Below are positions 18,085-26,173 of a stretch of DNA of 64,000 nt, piece by piece. Below the pieces are notes generated by a model. The model did no database searches. It had not been told where the DNA came from and saw only the letters and a list, made by a program, of their open reading frames with translations. This DNA is from Nocardia kruczakiae NBRC 101016. Lineage in GTDB: Bacteria; Actinomycetota; Actinomycetes; Mycobacteriales; Mycobacteriaceae. Made by a program: the position numbers and the translations under genes. The DNA is taken from the NCBI RefSeq assembly GCF_001612965.1, contig NZ_BDBL01000014.1, positions 112,576 through 176,575 on the forward strand, in the 5' to 3' direction. The first letter of the stretch is position 1. Every line of letters starts with the position of its first letter.

Positions 18085-18095
18085 GTGTGCCGGCG

Positions 18096-18578
18096 TCAGT
18101 CCCCTTCGGGGGTATCGGTGTAGCGCTGCAGATAGAGCTGTTCACCCAGCGCGTCCAGCAGCGCGATCTCGGTTTCGAGGTAGTCGACGTGGCTTTCCTC
18201 GTCCTCGAGGATCGACTCGAAGATGCGGGCGGAGGTGACGTCGCCGCGCGAGCGCATCAGCTCGATACCGCCGCGCAGCCGGGTCACGGCCTCCATCTCG
18301 ATCTGCAGGTCGGCCCGCAACTGCTCCGGGACGGTCTGGCCGATCCGCAGCGCGTTCAGCTTCTGGTAGTTCGGCAGACCGTCGAGGAACAGGATCCGAT
18401 CGGTGAGGACTTCGGCGTGCTTCATCTCATCGATGGATTCGTGACGCGTGTGCCTGGCCAGCTTGGGATAGCCCCAGTTCTCCTGCATCTTGGCGTGCAG
18501 GAAGTACTGATTGATCGCCGTGAGTTCGGCCGTCAACTGCTCGTTGAGCAGCGCGATGATTTCCTTGTCGCCTTCCAT
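18096..18578 (-). CDS. bfr: Bacterioferritin
   Basis: A 160-residue haem ferritin that stores iron in a 24-subunit shell. With the start at 18578 the canonical numbering is exact: ferroxidase ligands Glu18, Glu51, His54, Glu94, Glu127 and His130 and the haem ligand Met52 are all in place. It is 58 nt downstream of bfd on the same strand, so iron storage and its release partner are co-transcribed behind the two IdeR-like boxes. Confidence 0.96.
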   Translation of the reverse strand: MEGDKEIIALLNEQLTAELTAINQYFLHAKMQENWGYPKLARHTRHESIDEMKHAEVLTDRILFLDGLPNYQKLNALRIGQTVPEQLRADLQIEMEAVTRLRGGIELMRSRGDVTSARIFESILEDEESHVDYLETEIALLDALGEQLYLQRYTDTPEGD

Positions 18579-18636
18579 GAGGTGTGATCGTGGCACATAT
18601 CACAGACCAGCGGAATGAGCGGGGTGCGTGTCGGTG

Positions 18637-18828
18637 TCAGGCAGCAGTCGACTCGGCCGGTGCGTCGATGCGCGCCCGGCCGATCGCCTCGGCCAATCGA
18701 GCGGTGCACGAGCCGCAACCCGGCTTCCAGCCACAGGCCTTCTTCACTTGTTTGGTCGAACAGGCGCCGGCGGCGACGCAGGTGTGCACGTCTGCCTCGG
18801 AGACGGCGTTGCAGATGCAGATGTACAC
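18637..18828 (-). CDS. bfd: Bacterioferritin-associated ferredoxin
   Basis: A 63-residue [2Fe-2S] protein with the Bfd ligand set CIC near the N-terminus and CGWKPGCGSC later. It reduces ferric iron stored in bacterioferritin so that it can be released. It is the first gene of the bfd-bfr pair and starts 45 nt from the nearest iron box. Confidence 0.95.
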   Translation of the reverse strand: MYICICNAVSEADVHTCVAAGACSTKQVKKACGWKPGCGSCTARLAEAIGRARIDAPAESTAA

Positions 18829-18873
18829 GGTCGGCCTCGGATTGCTCTGTACGACAATTGCGGGGTTGTTTCG

Positions 18874-18892
18874 GGAGGTAAGCCTCGCCTAA
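18874..18892. promoter_or_regulatory. IdeR/DtxR-like iron box 1
   Basis: The 19 bases match 14 positions of the DtxR/IdeR consensus TTAGGTTAGSCTAACCTAA, including AGGT and CCTAA. It lies 45 nt upstream of bfd. Iron-loaded IdeR is known to activate mycobacterial bacterioferritin genes from such upstream sites. Confidence 0.7.
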
Positions 18893-18911
18893 GCAGGTAA
18901 CCCTTGCCTAA
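18893..18911. promoter_or_regulatory. IdeR/DtxR-like iron box 2, directly abutting box 1
   Basis: A second 19-base element with 13 of 19 consensus matches (AGGTAAC...GCCTAA) starts at the base after box 1. Tandem boxes in this arrangement fit cooperative binding and activation rather than simple repression. Confidence 0.62.
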
Positions 18912-18983
18912 GGTAGCACCCGGGGAGCGGGGGTTGTCAATGGGCCGGCGCGCGTCGCGGACATGCTGCGTGCCGGCCGCCGA

Positions 18984-19979
18984 TCACCGCGTCACCGGCT
19001 GATCTTGCTCTGGCCTCGGCTGCCGGAACGTCTTGCGATAGGCGATCGGCGCCACGCCGAGCTGGGTGCGCAGGTGATGGCGCAACGAGGCGGCAGTGCC
19101 CATACCGGACGCGCGGGCGACCTCGTCCACGGTGAGTGCGGTGGTTTCCAGCAGATGGCGGGCATGGCGCATCCGCTGGTGCAGGATCCAGGCGCCGGGC
19201 GCCGTGCCGGTCTCGGCCTTGAAGCGGCGGGTGAAGGTGCGCACGCTCATGCGGGCGTGTGCGGCGAGGGTGGTGAGATCCAGATCCTCGCCCAGTCGCG
19301 TGAGCGCCCACTCCCGGGTCGCGGCGGTGCTTTCCGCGCCCGGATCGGGGACCTGCTGTTCGATGAACTGCGACTGCCCGCCTTCGCGCCACGGCGGCAC
19401 GACGCAGTACCGCGCGGCCCGGTTCGCGGCCGCGCTGCCGTGATCTGAGCGCACCAGATGCAGGCACAGATCCACCCCGGCCGCCAGACCCGCCGCGGTG
19501 CAGATATTGCCGTCCTCGACGAACAGCAGATCCTCGTCGAGCAGTACGGCGGGAAACAGGGTGCGAAAGTCCGCCGCGTACTTCCAATGCGTGGTGGCGC
19601 GGCGGCCGTCGAGGAGGCCGGCTGCGCCCAGGACGAACGCCCCGGTACAGATCGAGACGATGCGCGCATCGGGCCGGATCGACGCCAGCGCGGCCGTGAC
19701 CTCGGATGGCAGGACGCCGTCATGGCGTGGGTCGGGCATGGCCGTACCGGGCACGATCACGGTGTCGGCGCGACCCAGCAGCTCGGCGCCGTACGCCGGG
19801 GTGATGGTGTAACCGCTGGTGGATGGGATCGGGGACCGGTCCAGACCGCAGATCCGCACGTCGTAGAGATCGGTGCCGTCGTCGGCTTTGGCCGCGCCGA
19901 GCACGGTCGGCGGAATCGTCAGATCGAAGCCGACGATGGGCGCCAAGGCCAGCACGGCCACCAGATGCGGGTCCGGCAC
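18984..19979 (-). CDS. GlxA-family transcriptional regulator (DJ-1/PfpI domain plus AraC domain)
   Basis: About 331 residues. The N-terminal half is a DJ-1/PfpI-like ligand-binding domain with VSICTGAFVLGAAGLLDGRRATTHW, including the nucleophile-elbow Cys. The C-terminal half is an AraC-type double helix-turn-helix (RMSVRTFTRRFKAETG and AYRKTF). The GTG at 19979 is preferred because GAGGAG lies six bases upstream; an ATG at 20027 is the alternative. It is divergent from an MFS transporter gene and probably controls it. Confidence 0.9.
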   Translation of the reverse strand: MPDPHLVAVLALAPIVGFDLTIPPTVLGAAKADDGTDLYDVRICGLDRSPIPSTSGYTITPAYGAELLGRADTVIVPGTAMPDPRHDGVLPSEVTAALASIRPDARIVSICTGAFVLGAAGLLDGRRATTHWKYAADFRTLFPAVLLDEDLLFVEDGNICTAAGLAAGVDLCLHLVRSDHGSAAANRAARYCVVPPWREGGQSQFIEQQVPDPGAESTAATREWALTRLGEDLDLTTLAAHARMSVRTFTRRFKAETGTAPGAWILHQRMRHARHLLETTALTVDEVARASGMGTAASLRHHLRTQLGVAPIAYRKTFRQPRPEQDQPVTR

Positions 19980-20008
19980 GGTCGCCTCCTCGTCGTGGAC
20001 CAGGGGAA

Positions 20009-20043
20009 TGGCTGAATCTTTACGCATTATGGCATTCAGGCCA
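20009..20043. promoter_or_regulatory. Inverted repeat in the GlxA-regulator/MFS intergenic region
   Basis: TGGCTGAAT and ATTCAGGCCA are inverted with a 16-nt spacer (one base bulged in the right arm). The TGGC...GCCA outer pattern and its place between the divergent genes fit an AraC/GlxA-type operator. If so, the upstream ATG at 20029 is inside the operator, which favours GTG 20080 as the transporter start. Confidence 0.5.
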
Positions 20044-20079
20044 CTCGTCGGCGACCGCGCAATTCGGCACGCTCTTGCG

Positions 20080-21402
20080 GTGACCGAGATTCGCCTCACC
20101 GACCCCGTCCCTTCGCCACCGCCCGAGCGGCCCACGACGCGATCCGCGCGTGGCCCGCATCCGGCGTGGACCGTCGCCGCCGTCGGCTTCGTCGCGCTGC
20201 TGGGCGCGGCCGCGTTCCGCTCGGTGCCGAGCGTGCTGATGGATCCGCTGCACGAGGAATTCGGCTGGTCGCACGGCACCATCGGCGCCGCGGTTTCGGT
20301 GAATATGCTGCTGTACGGGGTGATTTCGCCGTTCGCGGCCGCGTTGATGGACCGGTTCGGCATTCGGCTGGTGGTGGCGTGTGCGCTGCTGCTCGTCGCC
20401 GCGGGCAGCGGGCTCGCGGTCTTCATGACCCAGCCGTGGCAGTTGATGGCGACGTGGGGGCTGCTGGTCGGCGTCGGCGTGGGATCGATGTCGATGCCGT
20501 TCGTCGCCACCATCACCGGACGCTGGTTCGTCCGGCACCGCGGCCTGGTCACCGGCGTGCTCACCGCCGCCGGTGCCACCGGACAGCTGGTGTTCCTGCC
20601 GCTCGTCTCGATGCTGGCCCGCGACCACGGCTGGCGGGCACCGGCTCTGGTCGTCGCCGCGACCGCCCTGGCCGTGGTGCCGCTGGTGGTGCTGTTCATC
20701 CGCGACTTCCCCAGCGATATCGGACGCACCGCCTACGGCGCCGGCCCCGGCAGCGACGCGGGCCTGCGCACCGCGGCGGCAGGCGGGGCGGCGCGGGCGC
20801 TCACCGTCCTGGCCGCGATCGTGCGCCGGCCCGTATTCTGGTTGCTGGCAGGCGGTTTCGCGATCTGCGGCGCCTCCACCAACGGGTTGGTCGGCACCCA
20901 TTTCGTCAGTGCCGCACACGATCACGGCATGCCACCCACCACCGCGGCCGGACTGCTGGCCACCGTCGGCATCTTCGACGTCGCGGGGACCATCGCCTCG
21001 GGCTGGCTCACCGACCGCATCGGCTCGCGGTACCTGCTGACGATGTACTACGCGCTGCGCGGCCTGTCGCTGGTGATCCTGCCGTTGCTGTTCGCTCCCG
21101 ATGTACGGCCGAGCATGTGGGTGTTCGTCATCTTCTACGGCCTGGACTGGATCGCGACGGTGCCGCCGACGGTCGCGCTGTGCCGCGAACACTTCGGCGC
21201 CGACGGGCCGATCGCCTTCGGCTGGGTGTTCGCCTCACATCAGATCGGCGCCGCGATCGCCGCATCCGGCGCGGGCATCATCCGGGACATGCAGGGCAGC
21301 TACCAGCTCGCCTGGTTCATCGCCGGAGGTCTGTGCGCGGTGGCGGCGGTGATGTCGCTGAGCATTCGCCAACCGCGTCCGCGAGAGGCGCTGGCGCAGT
21401 AG
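20080..21402 (+). CDS. MFS transporter (monocarboxylate-porter-like)
   Basis: About 440 residues with twelve hydrophobic segments. The first loop and helices (LHEEFGWSHGTIGAAVSVNM) and the central RFGIRLV motif resemble the OFA/monocarboxylate branch of the major facilitator superfamily, which exports or imports organic acids. Start chosen at GTG 20080; ATG 20029 is possible. Its divergent GlxA-type regulator suggests induction by a small metabolite. Confidence 0.88.
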   Translation: MTEIRLTDPVPSPPPERPTTRSARGPHPAWTVAAVGFVALLGAAAFRSVPSVLMDPLHEEFGWSHGTIGAAVSVNMLLYGVISPFAAALMDRFGIRLVVACALLLVAAGSGLAVFMTQPWQLMATWGLLVGVGVGSMSMPFVATITGRWFVRHRGLVTGVLTAAGATGQLVFLPLVSMLARDHGWRAPALVVAATALAVVPLVVLFIRDFPSDIGRTAYGAGPGSDAGLRTAAAGGAARALTVLAAIVRRPVFWLLAGGFAICGASTNGLVGTHFVSAAHDHGMPPTTAAGLLATVGIFDVAGTIASGWLTDRIGSRYLLTMYYALRGLSLVILPLLFAPDVRPSMWVFVIFYGLDWIATVPPTVALCREHFGADGPIAFGWVFASHQIGAAIAASGAGIIRDMQGSYQLAWFIAGGLCAVAAVMSLSIRQPRPREALAQ

Positions 21403-21448
21403 AGTTCCAATCCCCGGCTCCACCGTTCCCGATGAGGGAGGTCGTGCA

Positions 21449-22831
21449 GTGCCAGTGGTTTCCGTGCCGATCCGGCCCCGGCTGATTGCCGCGGCGCTGA
21501 GCGGCGTCGCAGTTCTGTTCGTCGCTTGCGGATGCGGATCGTCGTCGAAACCCGCGCCCGCGAGCACCTCGTCCGCCGCCGCGACCACGTCGCCGGCTCC
21601 GGCCGTCCATCCGCTCGACGAGCCCACGCTGCGCGGCATCGTCGAGTCGGTGGCGCGTCCGGCGTCGGTGCCGGGAGTCGTGGCATTCGTCCGCACAGCC
21701 GCCGGCGAGGTCGGCACCTCCTACGGGACCCGGACCTTCGGCGGCGGCCCGGCGGTCACGGCGGCCGACCACGTGCGCATCGGATCGGTCACCAAGACCT
21801 GGACCGGCACCGTGATCCTGCAACAGGTCCAGGAACACAAACTGGGCCTCGACGATCCGGTCTCGAAGTACCGGAGCGATGTGCCCGGCGGCGCGGCGAT
21901 CACCATCGCGCAGCTGCTCGATATGCGCAGCGGCCTCTACAACTACAGCGAGACCCGGGAACTGGCCGATGCCATGGACGCCGACCCGGGCCGGGTGTGG
22001 CAGCCCGACGAACTGCTCGCCATGGCCTACGCGCATCCGCCGTATTTCGCGCCGGGCCAGGGCTATCACTACTCGAACACCAATACGATCCTGCTCGGGC
22101 TGATCGCCGAACAGCTGGACGGCAAACCGCTCGAGCAGATCATGCGAGACCGGCTCTTCGGCCCGCTCGGCCTGACCCAGAGCTCGTTCCCCGCGCGCAC
22201 CTCCGCGACCGTGCCCGACCCGCACCCGCAGGGCTACATGTACGGCACCAACGTCGTGACGATGGGATCCCCGCCGGCGCTGCCGCCCGAGATGCAGGCC
22301 GAGGCCAAGGCGGGCCGGCTGCTGCCCGGTGATCGCACCGCGGACAATCCCTCCTGGGCATGGGCCGCGGGCGCCGGAATCTCCACGGTCGGTGATCTGG
22401 CCACCTGGGCCGAGGCGCTCACCGACGGCAAGGTCCTCGACGCCGACATGCAGAGCCGGCGCATGAGCAGCCCGCAGCCGACCGCGCCGGCCAACCCGCC
22501 GCAGGCGCCGCAGTACGGTCTCGCCATCGCGAAATTCGGCGCGCTGTACGGACATACGGGCGAGCTGCCCGGCTTCAACACCTTCGCCGGATCCGATCCG
22601 GCGCACAAGGTGACCGTGGTGGTGTGGGCGAATCTGGAACCCACCGCCGACGGGAGCGCGGCGGCCAGTGAGATCGCCAAGCGCATCATCGAGCATCTCT
22701 ACGGCACCGGCGCCGCGACGGCCACCTCCGCCACCACCGCACCCGCCACGACGACCTCGCTCACCCCGACCGCGGCCGCCACGTCTGCGGCCCCGCTCTC
22801 GCCGACGGGCACGCCCGCACCCGCCCGGTGA
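21449..22831 (+). CDS. Secreted serine beta-lactamase-like hydrolase (class C/DD-peptidase fold), lipoprotein
   Basis: A 460-residue protein with an N-terminal hydrophobic signal ending FVAC, a plausible lipobox, then a Ser/Thr/Ala linker. Active-site motifs are SVTK (RIGSVTKTW), YSN (YHYSNTN) and HTG (GHTGELPG), as in D-alanyl-D-alanine carboxypeptidase and esterase relatives. The C-terminal 40 residues are Thr/Ala/Pro-rich and probably disordered. It acts outside the membrane, perhaps on cell-wall peptides. Confidence 0.88.
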   Translation: MPVVSVPIRPRLIAAALSGVAVLFVACGCGSSSKPAPASTSSAAATTSPAPAVHPLDEPTLRGIVESVARPASVPGVVAFVRTAAGEVGTSYGTRTFGGGPAVTAADHVRIGSVTKTWTGTVILQQVQEHKLGLDDPVSKYRSDVPGGAAITIAQLLDMRSGLYNYSETRELADAMDADPGRVWQPDELLAMAYAHPPYFAPGQGYHYSNTNTILLGLIAEQLDGKPLEQIMRDRLFGPLGLTQSSFPARTSATVPDPHPQGYMYGTNVVTMGSPPALPPEMQAEAKAGRLLPGDRTADNPSWAWAAGAGISTVGDLATWAEALTDGKVLDADMQSRRMSSPQPTAPANPPQAPQYGLAIAKFGALYGHTGELPGFNTFAGSDPAHKVTVVVWANLEPTADGSAAASEIAKRIIEHLYGTGAATATSATTAPATTTSLTPTAAATSAAPLSPTGTPAPAR

Positions 22832-22860
22832 GTCACTGAAACGAACGCAGCAACGTTTCG

Positions 22861-22879
22861 GCATCCGATGGTCGGATGC
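22861..22879. repeat. Perfect 8-bp inverted repeat with 3-nt loop
   Basis: GCATCCGA-TGG-TCGGATGC begins 30 nt after the lipoprotein gene stop. It can fold as a terminator hairpin for that gene or act as an operator for the baeRF3 gene that starts 122 nt later. There is no T-tract to decide. Confidence 0.45.
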
Positions 22880-23000
22880 GTACCGACCCACGCCCGTGTC
22901 CAGTAGCGTCGATGTGGTTACGAGTTGGCAAACGATACGGCCGGTATCCGGCACGACCTGTGCGCCCGTCGTGCGGGTCGGGCAACGAAGGAGGATCGAA

Positions 23001-24110
23001 GTGCTGCACACCGACATCCCGACCCGCCGCGAGATCGAAACCCTCGCCGAATGGACCGGCCCCTGGTCGGTGTCGATCTACCTGCCGACCGAAGCCGCCA
23101 CCGCGAATCCGGAGGCGAACCGGATCGCGTTCGGCAATCAGGTCCGGGAGGCGGTCGAGCTCGTCTCCGATACCGACAGCCGCACGGCCATCACCGAACA
23201 ACTCGACGATCTCGCCGACGACGAGGACTTCTGGCGTTTCCAGTCGCACACCCTGGTCGTGCACGTATCCCCACAGCGCATGTGGACCTTCCGAATCCCC
23301 AACCGTCTCGGCGCGGCGGTCACCGTCTCGGACCGGTTTCTGCTCAAACCGTTGCTGCGGGCCGTCACCTTCCCGCAGGCCGCGTTCGTGCTGGCGCTGG
23401 CCGAGGGGTCGGCGCGGCTGGTCGAGGTGACCCCGGATCGGCCGGCCGAGGATGTCCGGGTGCCCGACATGCCGGGTAACGCCGCTGATTTCGCGCGGAA
23501 GGCCTCGATCGGCGATCGTTCGGCCAAGCGGCGGCTGACCGGCAGCGAAGGGAAGAAGGTACTGGTCCGCCAGTACGCGCGCGGTGTCGACCGCGCATTG
23601 CGCGACATTCTCTCCGGGCGCGACACCCCGCTCATCCTGGCGGCACCCGAGCCGATCGACGCGATCTTCCGCTCGGTCGCCACCTACGCGGAACTACTCG
23701 AGGACGGAATACCCGGCAACCCGGAACACCTGTCGGATCAAGAGCTCGCCGACAAGGCCCGCCACATCCTCGACGGCCACTACGCGGCGCAACTGGCCGA
23801 TCTGCGCCAGTTGTTCGACAAACGCCGTGGCGAGGCGCGCGCCACCGCCGACCTCGCCGATATCGCTCGCGCGGCCACCTTCGGCATCGTGCAGACGTTG
23901 CTGGTCGATATCGACACCGCCGTGCCCGGCACGGTCGCTCCGGACACCGGCGCGATCGAATTCGGTCCCGCCTCCGAGACCGAGATACCGGGGATCCTCG
24001 ACGAGATCGCCCGCCGCGCACTGCTTTCGGGCGCGCGGGTGCTGGCGGTGCGTAAGGCCGATATCCCGGACGAGGCCTCGGCCGCCGCCATCCTGCGCTA
24101 TTCGATGTGA
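23001..24110 (+). CDS. baeRF family 3-like protein (bacterial release-factor-1-like fold)
   Basis: A 369-residue cytosolic protein. The N-terminus (SVSIYLPTEAA), the central FRIPNRLGAAVTVSDRFLLKPLL and the C-terminal LLSGARVLAVRKADIP fit bacterial homologues of archaeo-eukaryotic eRF1/Pelota proteins, predicted to act on stalled or stressed ribosomes; the family is not characterised. The GTG start has GGAGGA six bases upstream. It opens the dormancy island and would sit well with the hibernation factor encoded at 45.4 kb. Confidence 0.72.
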   Translation: MLHTDIPTRREIETLAEWTGPWSVSIYLPTEAATANPEANRIAFGNQVREAVELVSDTDSRTAITEQLDDLADDEDFWRFQSHTLVVHVSPQRMWTFRIPNRLGAAVTVSDRFLLKPLLRAVTFPQAAFVLALAEGSARLVEVTPDRPAEDVRVPDMPGNAADFARKASIGDRSAKRRLTGSEGKKVLVRQYARGVDRALRDILSGRDTPLILAAPEPIDAIFRSVATYAELLEDGIPGNPEHLSDQELADKARHILDGHYAAQLADLRQLFDKRRGEARATADLADIARAATFGIVQTLLVDIDTAVPGTVAPDTGAIEFGPASETEIPGILDEIARRALLSGARVLAVRKADIPDEASAAAILRYSM

Positions 24111-24117
24111 GCGGTGG

Positions 24118-24963
24118 TCACGCCAGAAACGGTGTGACCAGTTCCAGCAGCGCTTCGGGGGCGTCCAGCGGCACGATATGCCCACAATCCGGAATCACGT
24201 GTCCGACAACGTCTTTCGCGATCAGCCTCAGCTGGCGATGCAGTGCGTCGCCGACCGAACCCGCGCCCAGCGCGAGTGTCGGCACCGTCAGGTGTGCTGC
24301 CGCGGTCGCCTCGGCCAGCAGCCGGGCCGTCCGGGGGAGGGCACGGTAGTACTCGAAGCCGGCCCGCAACGCGTCCGCACCCGTATAGGCGTCCAGAATG
24401 TGGGCTCGCAGAACGGGATCGATCGGCTCGTGCGGGACGCCGACCCGGAGGAACCAGTCGATGTAGTCGGACTCGTGGCCGAGCAGGACGGTTTCGGCCA
24501 GGCCCGGCACCGAATGGAAACCGAACCACCACGGCGGCCCGGCGGCCAGGAACTCCTCGGCCCCGGGCAGCGTGCCGAGCAGGGACTCCATCACCACCAG
24601 GCGGTCGACCCGATCGGGTCGGCGCAGGGCGGTCAGTACCGCGGCCGGCACCGAGGCGTCCAACGCCATGATCGAGGCGCGCTCGACGCCCAGGTGGTCG
24701 AGCAGGCCCACGATATCGGCGGAGACGGTGGCGGCGTCGTACCCGTCGGCAGGACGCTCGCTCTCACCGAGACCGCGCAGATCCGGGGCGATGATCCGGT
24801 GGGACCGCGCCAGGACCGGTGCGACGCGATGCCAGATTCCGCGGGTGTGTGGCCAGCCGTGCAGCAGGACCAGCGGTGAACCGGCTCCGACGTCGGTCAC
24901 CGCCAATTCGACGGAATCGGTGGCGACGCGGCGGGTTTCGGCGTTCAGCCACTGATCGGACAT
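24118..24963 (-). CDS. Alpha/beta hydrolase (epoxide hydrolase/dehalogenase-like)
   Basis: A 281-residue hydrolase with the oxyanion motif HGWPHTRGIWH, DLRGLGES and a C-terminal CGHIVPLDAPEALLEL containing the His. The nucleophile elbow reads ALDASVPA instead of GHDxG or GxSxG: the Asp nucleophile of epoxide hydrolases is kept but both flanking glycines are gone. The ATG at 24963 has GAAGGAG seven bases upstream. It converges on the baeRF3 gene with 7 nt between stops. Confidence 0.85.
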   Translation of the reverse strand: MSDQWLNAETRRVATDSVELAVTDVGAGSPLVLLHGWPHTRGIWHRVAPVLARSHRIIAPDLRGLGESERPADGYDAATVSADIVGLLDHLGVERASIMALDASVPAAVLTALRRPDRVDRLVVMESLLGTLPGAEEFLAAGPPWWFGFHSVPGLAETVLLGHESDYIDWFLRVGVPHEPIDPVLRAHILDAYTGADALRAGFEYYRALPRTARLLAEATAAAHLTVPTLALGAGSVGDALHRQLRLIAKDVVGHVIPDCGHIVPLDAPEALLELVTPFLA

Positions 24964-25081
24964 GCGTGGGCTCCTTCGGTGACCGCCGGTGACAAGATCA
25001 ACCGTAGGAGGTGGAGGGGCCGCCCGCCACCGCACGGCTCGGACGGGCGCGCGTGCGATGCCGAAGGGGTTGTGCGAGAAC

Positions 25082-25963
25082 CTAGCCGTCGTGCGCCGTC
25101 GCCGTCGTGGCGAGGTCGTCGATCGCCGCGATGAGGTGGCGGCGGCTGTCGGCGGCGAGGGTCAGGAGTTCCTCGTCGCCGAGTGCGCGGGCCCAGATCG
25201 CCGGATCGACGGCCTCGACGACGACGGTCTCGCGGCGCTCACGCACGACCACCGGATGCGGCACGATCATGTCGGCCCGATCGTCGTCCGCGAGTTCGGC
25301 CACGAGCAGGTTGCGGCGGCAGACCTCCAGAATGGTGTGGTGGGCCAGGCGCCGGGTGCGGCCGTCGTACCGCGCCGAGTTCAGGTCCACCTCGGCGAGG
25401 ATGGTGAAGCCGTTGGAGCGCAACGCGTTCCGGGTCCGATTCAGCGCGGTGTCGAAATCGGAGAGCACCCGGGTGACGATCGTCGGCGAGGGAGCCACGG
25501 GCAGCCGGATCTCGGTGACGAGTTGTCGCGGGTCGCTCACCTCGTCGGGACCGACCAGATAGACCTCGGTCGGCGGGCCGATGATCCGGTAGGCGTTTCG
25601 ATCCACCCACTCGGCCAAACTCCGGTAGGCGGCACCGAGACCGCGGTATCCGCCGTGGTGGCAGGCGCGGGCCACCGTCGTGCCGGGAGTGACGAGCACT
25701 TCGGCGCCCGAGGCCAGACTCAACTCGGCGGCGGGCTCGACCGGCACGCGGAAGTCGACGCTCGTCGCGACCGCCGACCGTTCGGTGTCGGTGTAGGTGA
25801 TCGCGGTCGGGCCGCTGGCGGTGAGGCCGGATCGGGCGACGGTCGCGAACAGTTCACGCATACCCGCGGTGATGTCCTCACCGGGCCGATCCGTCCGGAT
25901 CGCGCGAGGTAGTCGCAACAGGGCCTGCGGCGGCACTTCGCACACGTCCACCCGGTAGTCCAT
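25082..25963 (-). CDS. GyrI-like effector-binding domain fused to DUF302
   Basis: A 293-residue fusion. Residues about 1-155 form a GyrI/AraC-effector-binding domain (MDYRVDVCEVPPQALL, HGGYRGLGAAYRSLAEW). Residues about 160-293 are a DUF302 domain (ALNRTRNALRSNGFTILAEVDL and the long strand pair ending VVEAVDP). DUF302 proteins occur with sulfur- and copper-stress genes; a second, stand-alone DUF302 is encoded at 49.9 kb. It has a DosR-like box 57 nt upstream and is divergent from a universal stress protein gene. Its ligand is unknown. Confidence 0.8.
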   Translation of the reverse strand: MDYRVDVCEVPPQALLRLPRAIRTDRPGEDITAGMRELFATVARSGLTASGPTAITYTDTERSAVATSVDFRVPVEPAAELSLASGAEVLVTPGTTVARACHHGGYRGLGAAYRSLAEWVDRNAYRIIGPPTEVYLVGPDEVSDPRQLVTEIRLPVAPSPTIVTRVLSDFDTALNRTRNALRSNGFTILAEVDLNSARYDGRTRRLAHHTILEVCRRNLLVAELADDDRADMIVPHPVVVRERRETVVVEAVDPAIWARALGDEELLTLAADSRRHLIAAIDDLATTATAHDG

Positions 25964-26020
25964 GGCGTCCTCTTTCTCGGTGTCTGCCTCGACAATGCCC
26001 GCGGTCACCCCGATGCGCGA

Positions 26021-26034
26021 GGGACCAAGGGCCT
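26021..26034 (-). promoter_or_regulatory. DosR-like box (GyrI-DUF302 gene)
   Basis: GGGACCAAGGGCCT, 57 nt upstream of the GyrI-DUF302 start. It matches the recurrent island motif GGGACC-N3-GGCCC. Confidence 0.65.
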
Positions 26035-26101
26035 GTCCTGCGGGGACGAACGCGCCGACTTCGCCCCGGTGGCGGGATGCCGACGAAGGCGGCCCGCGGT
26101 A

Positions 26102-26116
26102 GCGACTTTCGGCCCT
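26102..26116 (+). promoter_or_regulatory. DosR-like box (universal stress protein gene)
   Basis: GCGACTTTCGGCCCT matches 12 of the 12 fixed positions but one of the mycobacterial DosR consensus GGGACTTNNGNCCCT. It ends 57 nt before the universal stress protein start. Confidence 0.7.
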
Positions 26117-26173
26117 AGATCGACGGTGACCGCAGCCGCACGATCGGAACAGGCCCGGCAGCAGGAGGCGGCG

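Noticed and set aside
24968..24984. GGGCTCCTTCGGTGACC upstream of the alpha/beta hydrolase as a DosR box
   Set aside because: Half-site spacing is wrong by several bases and it overlaps the ribosome-binding region.
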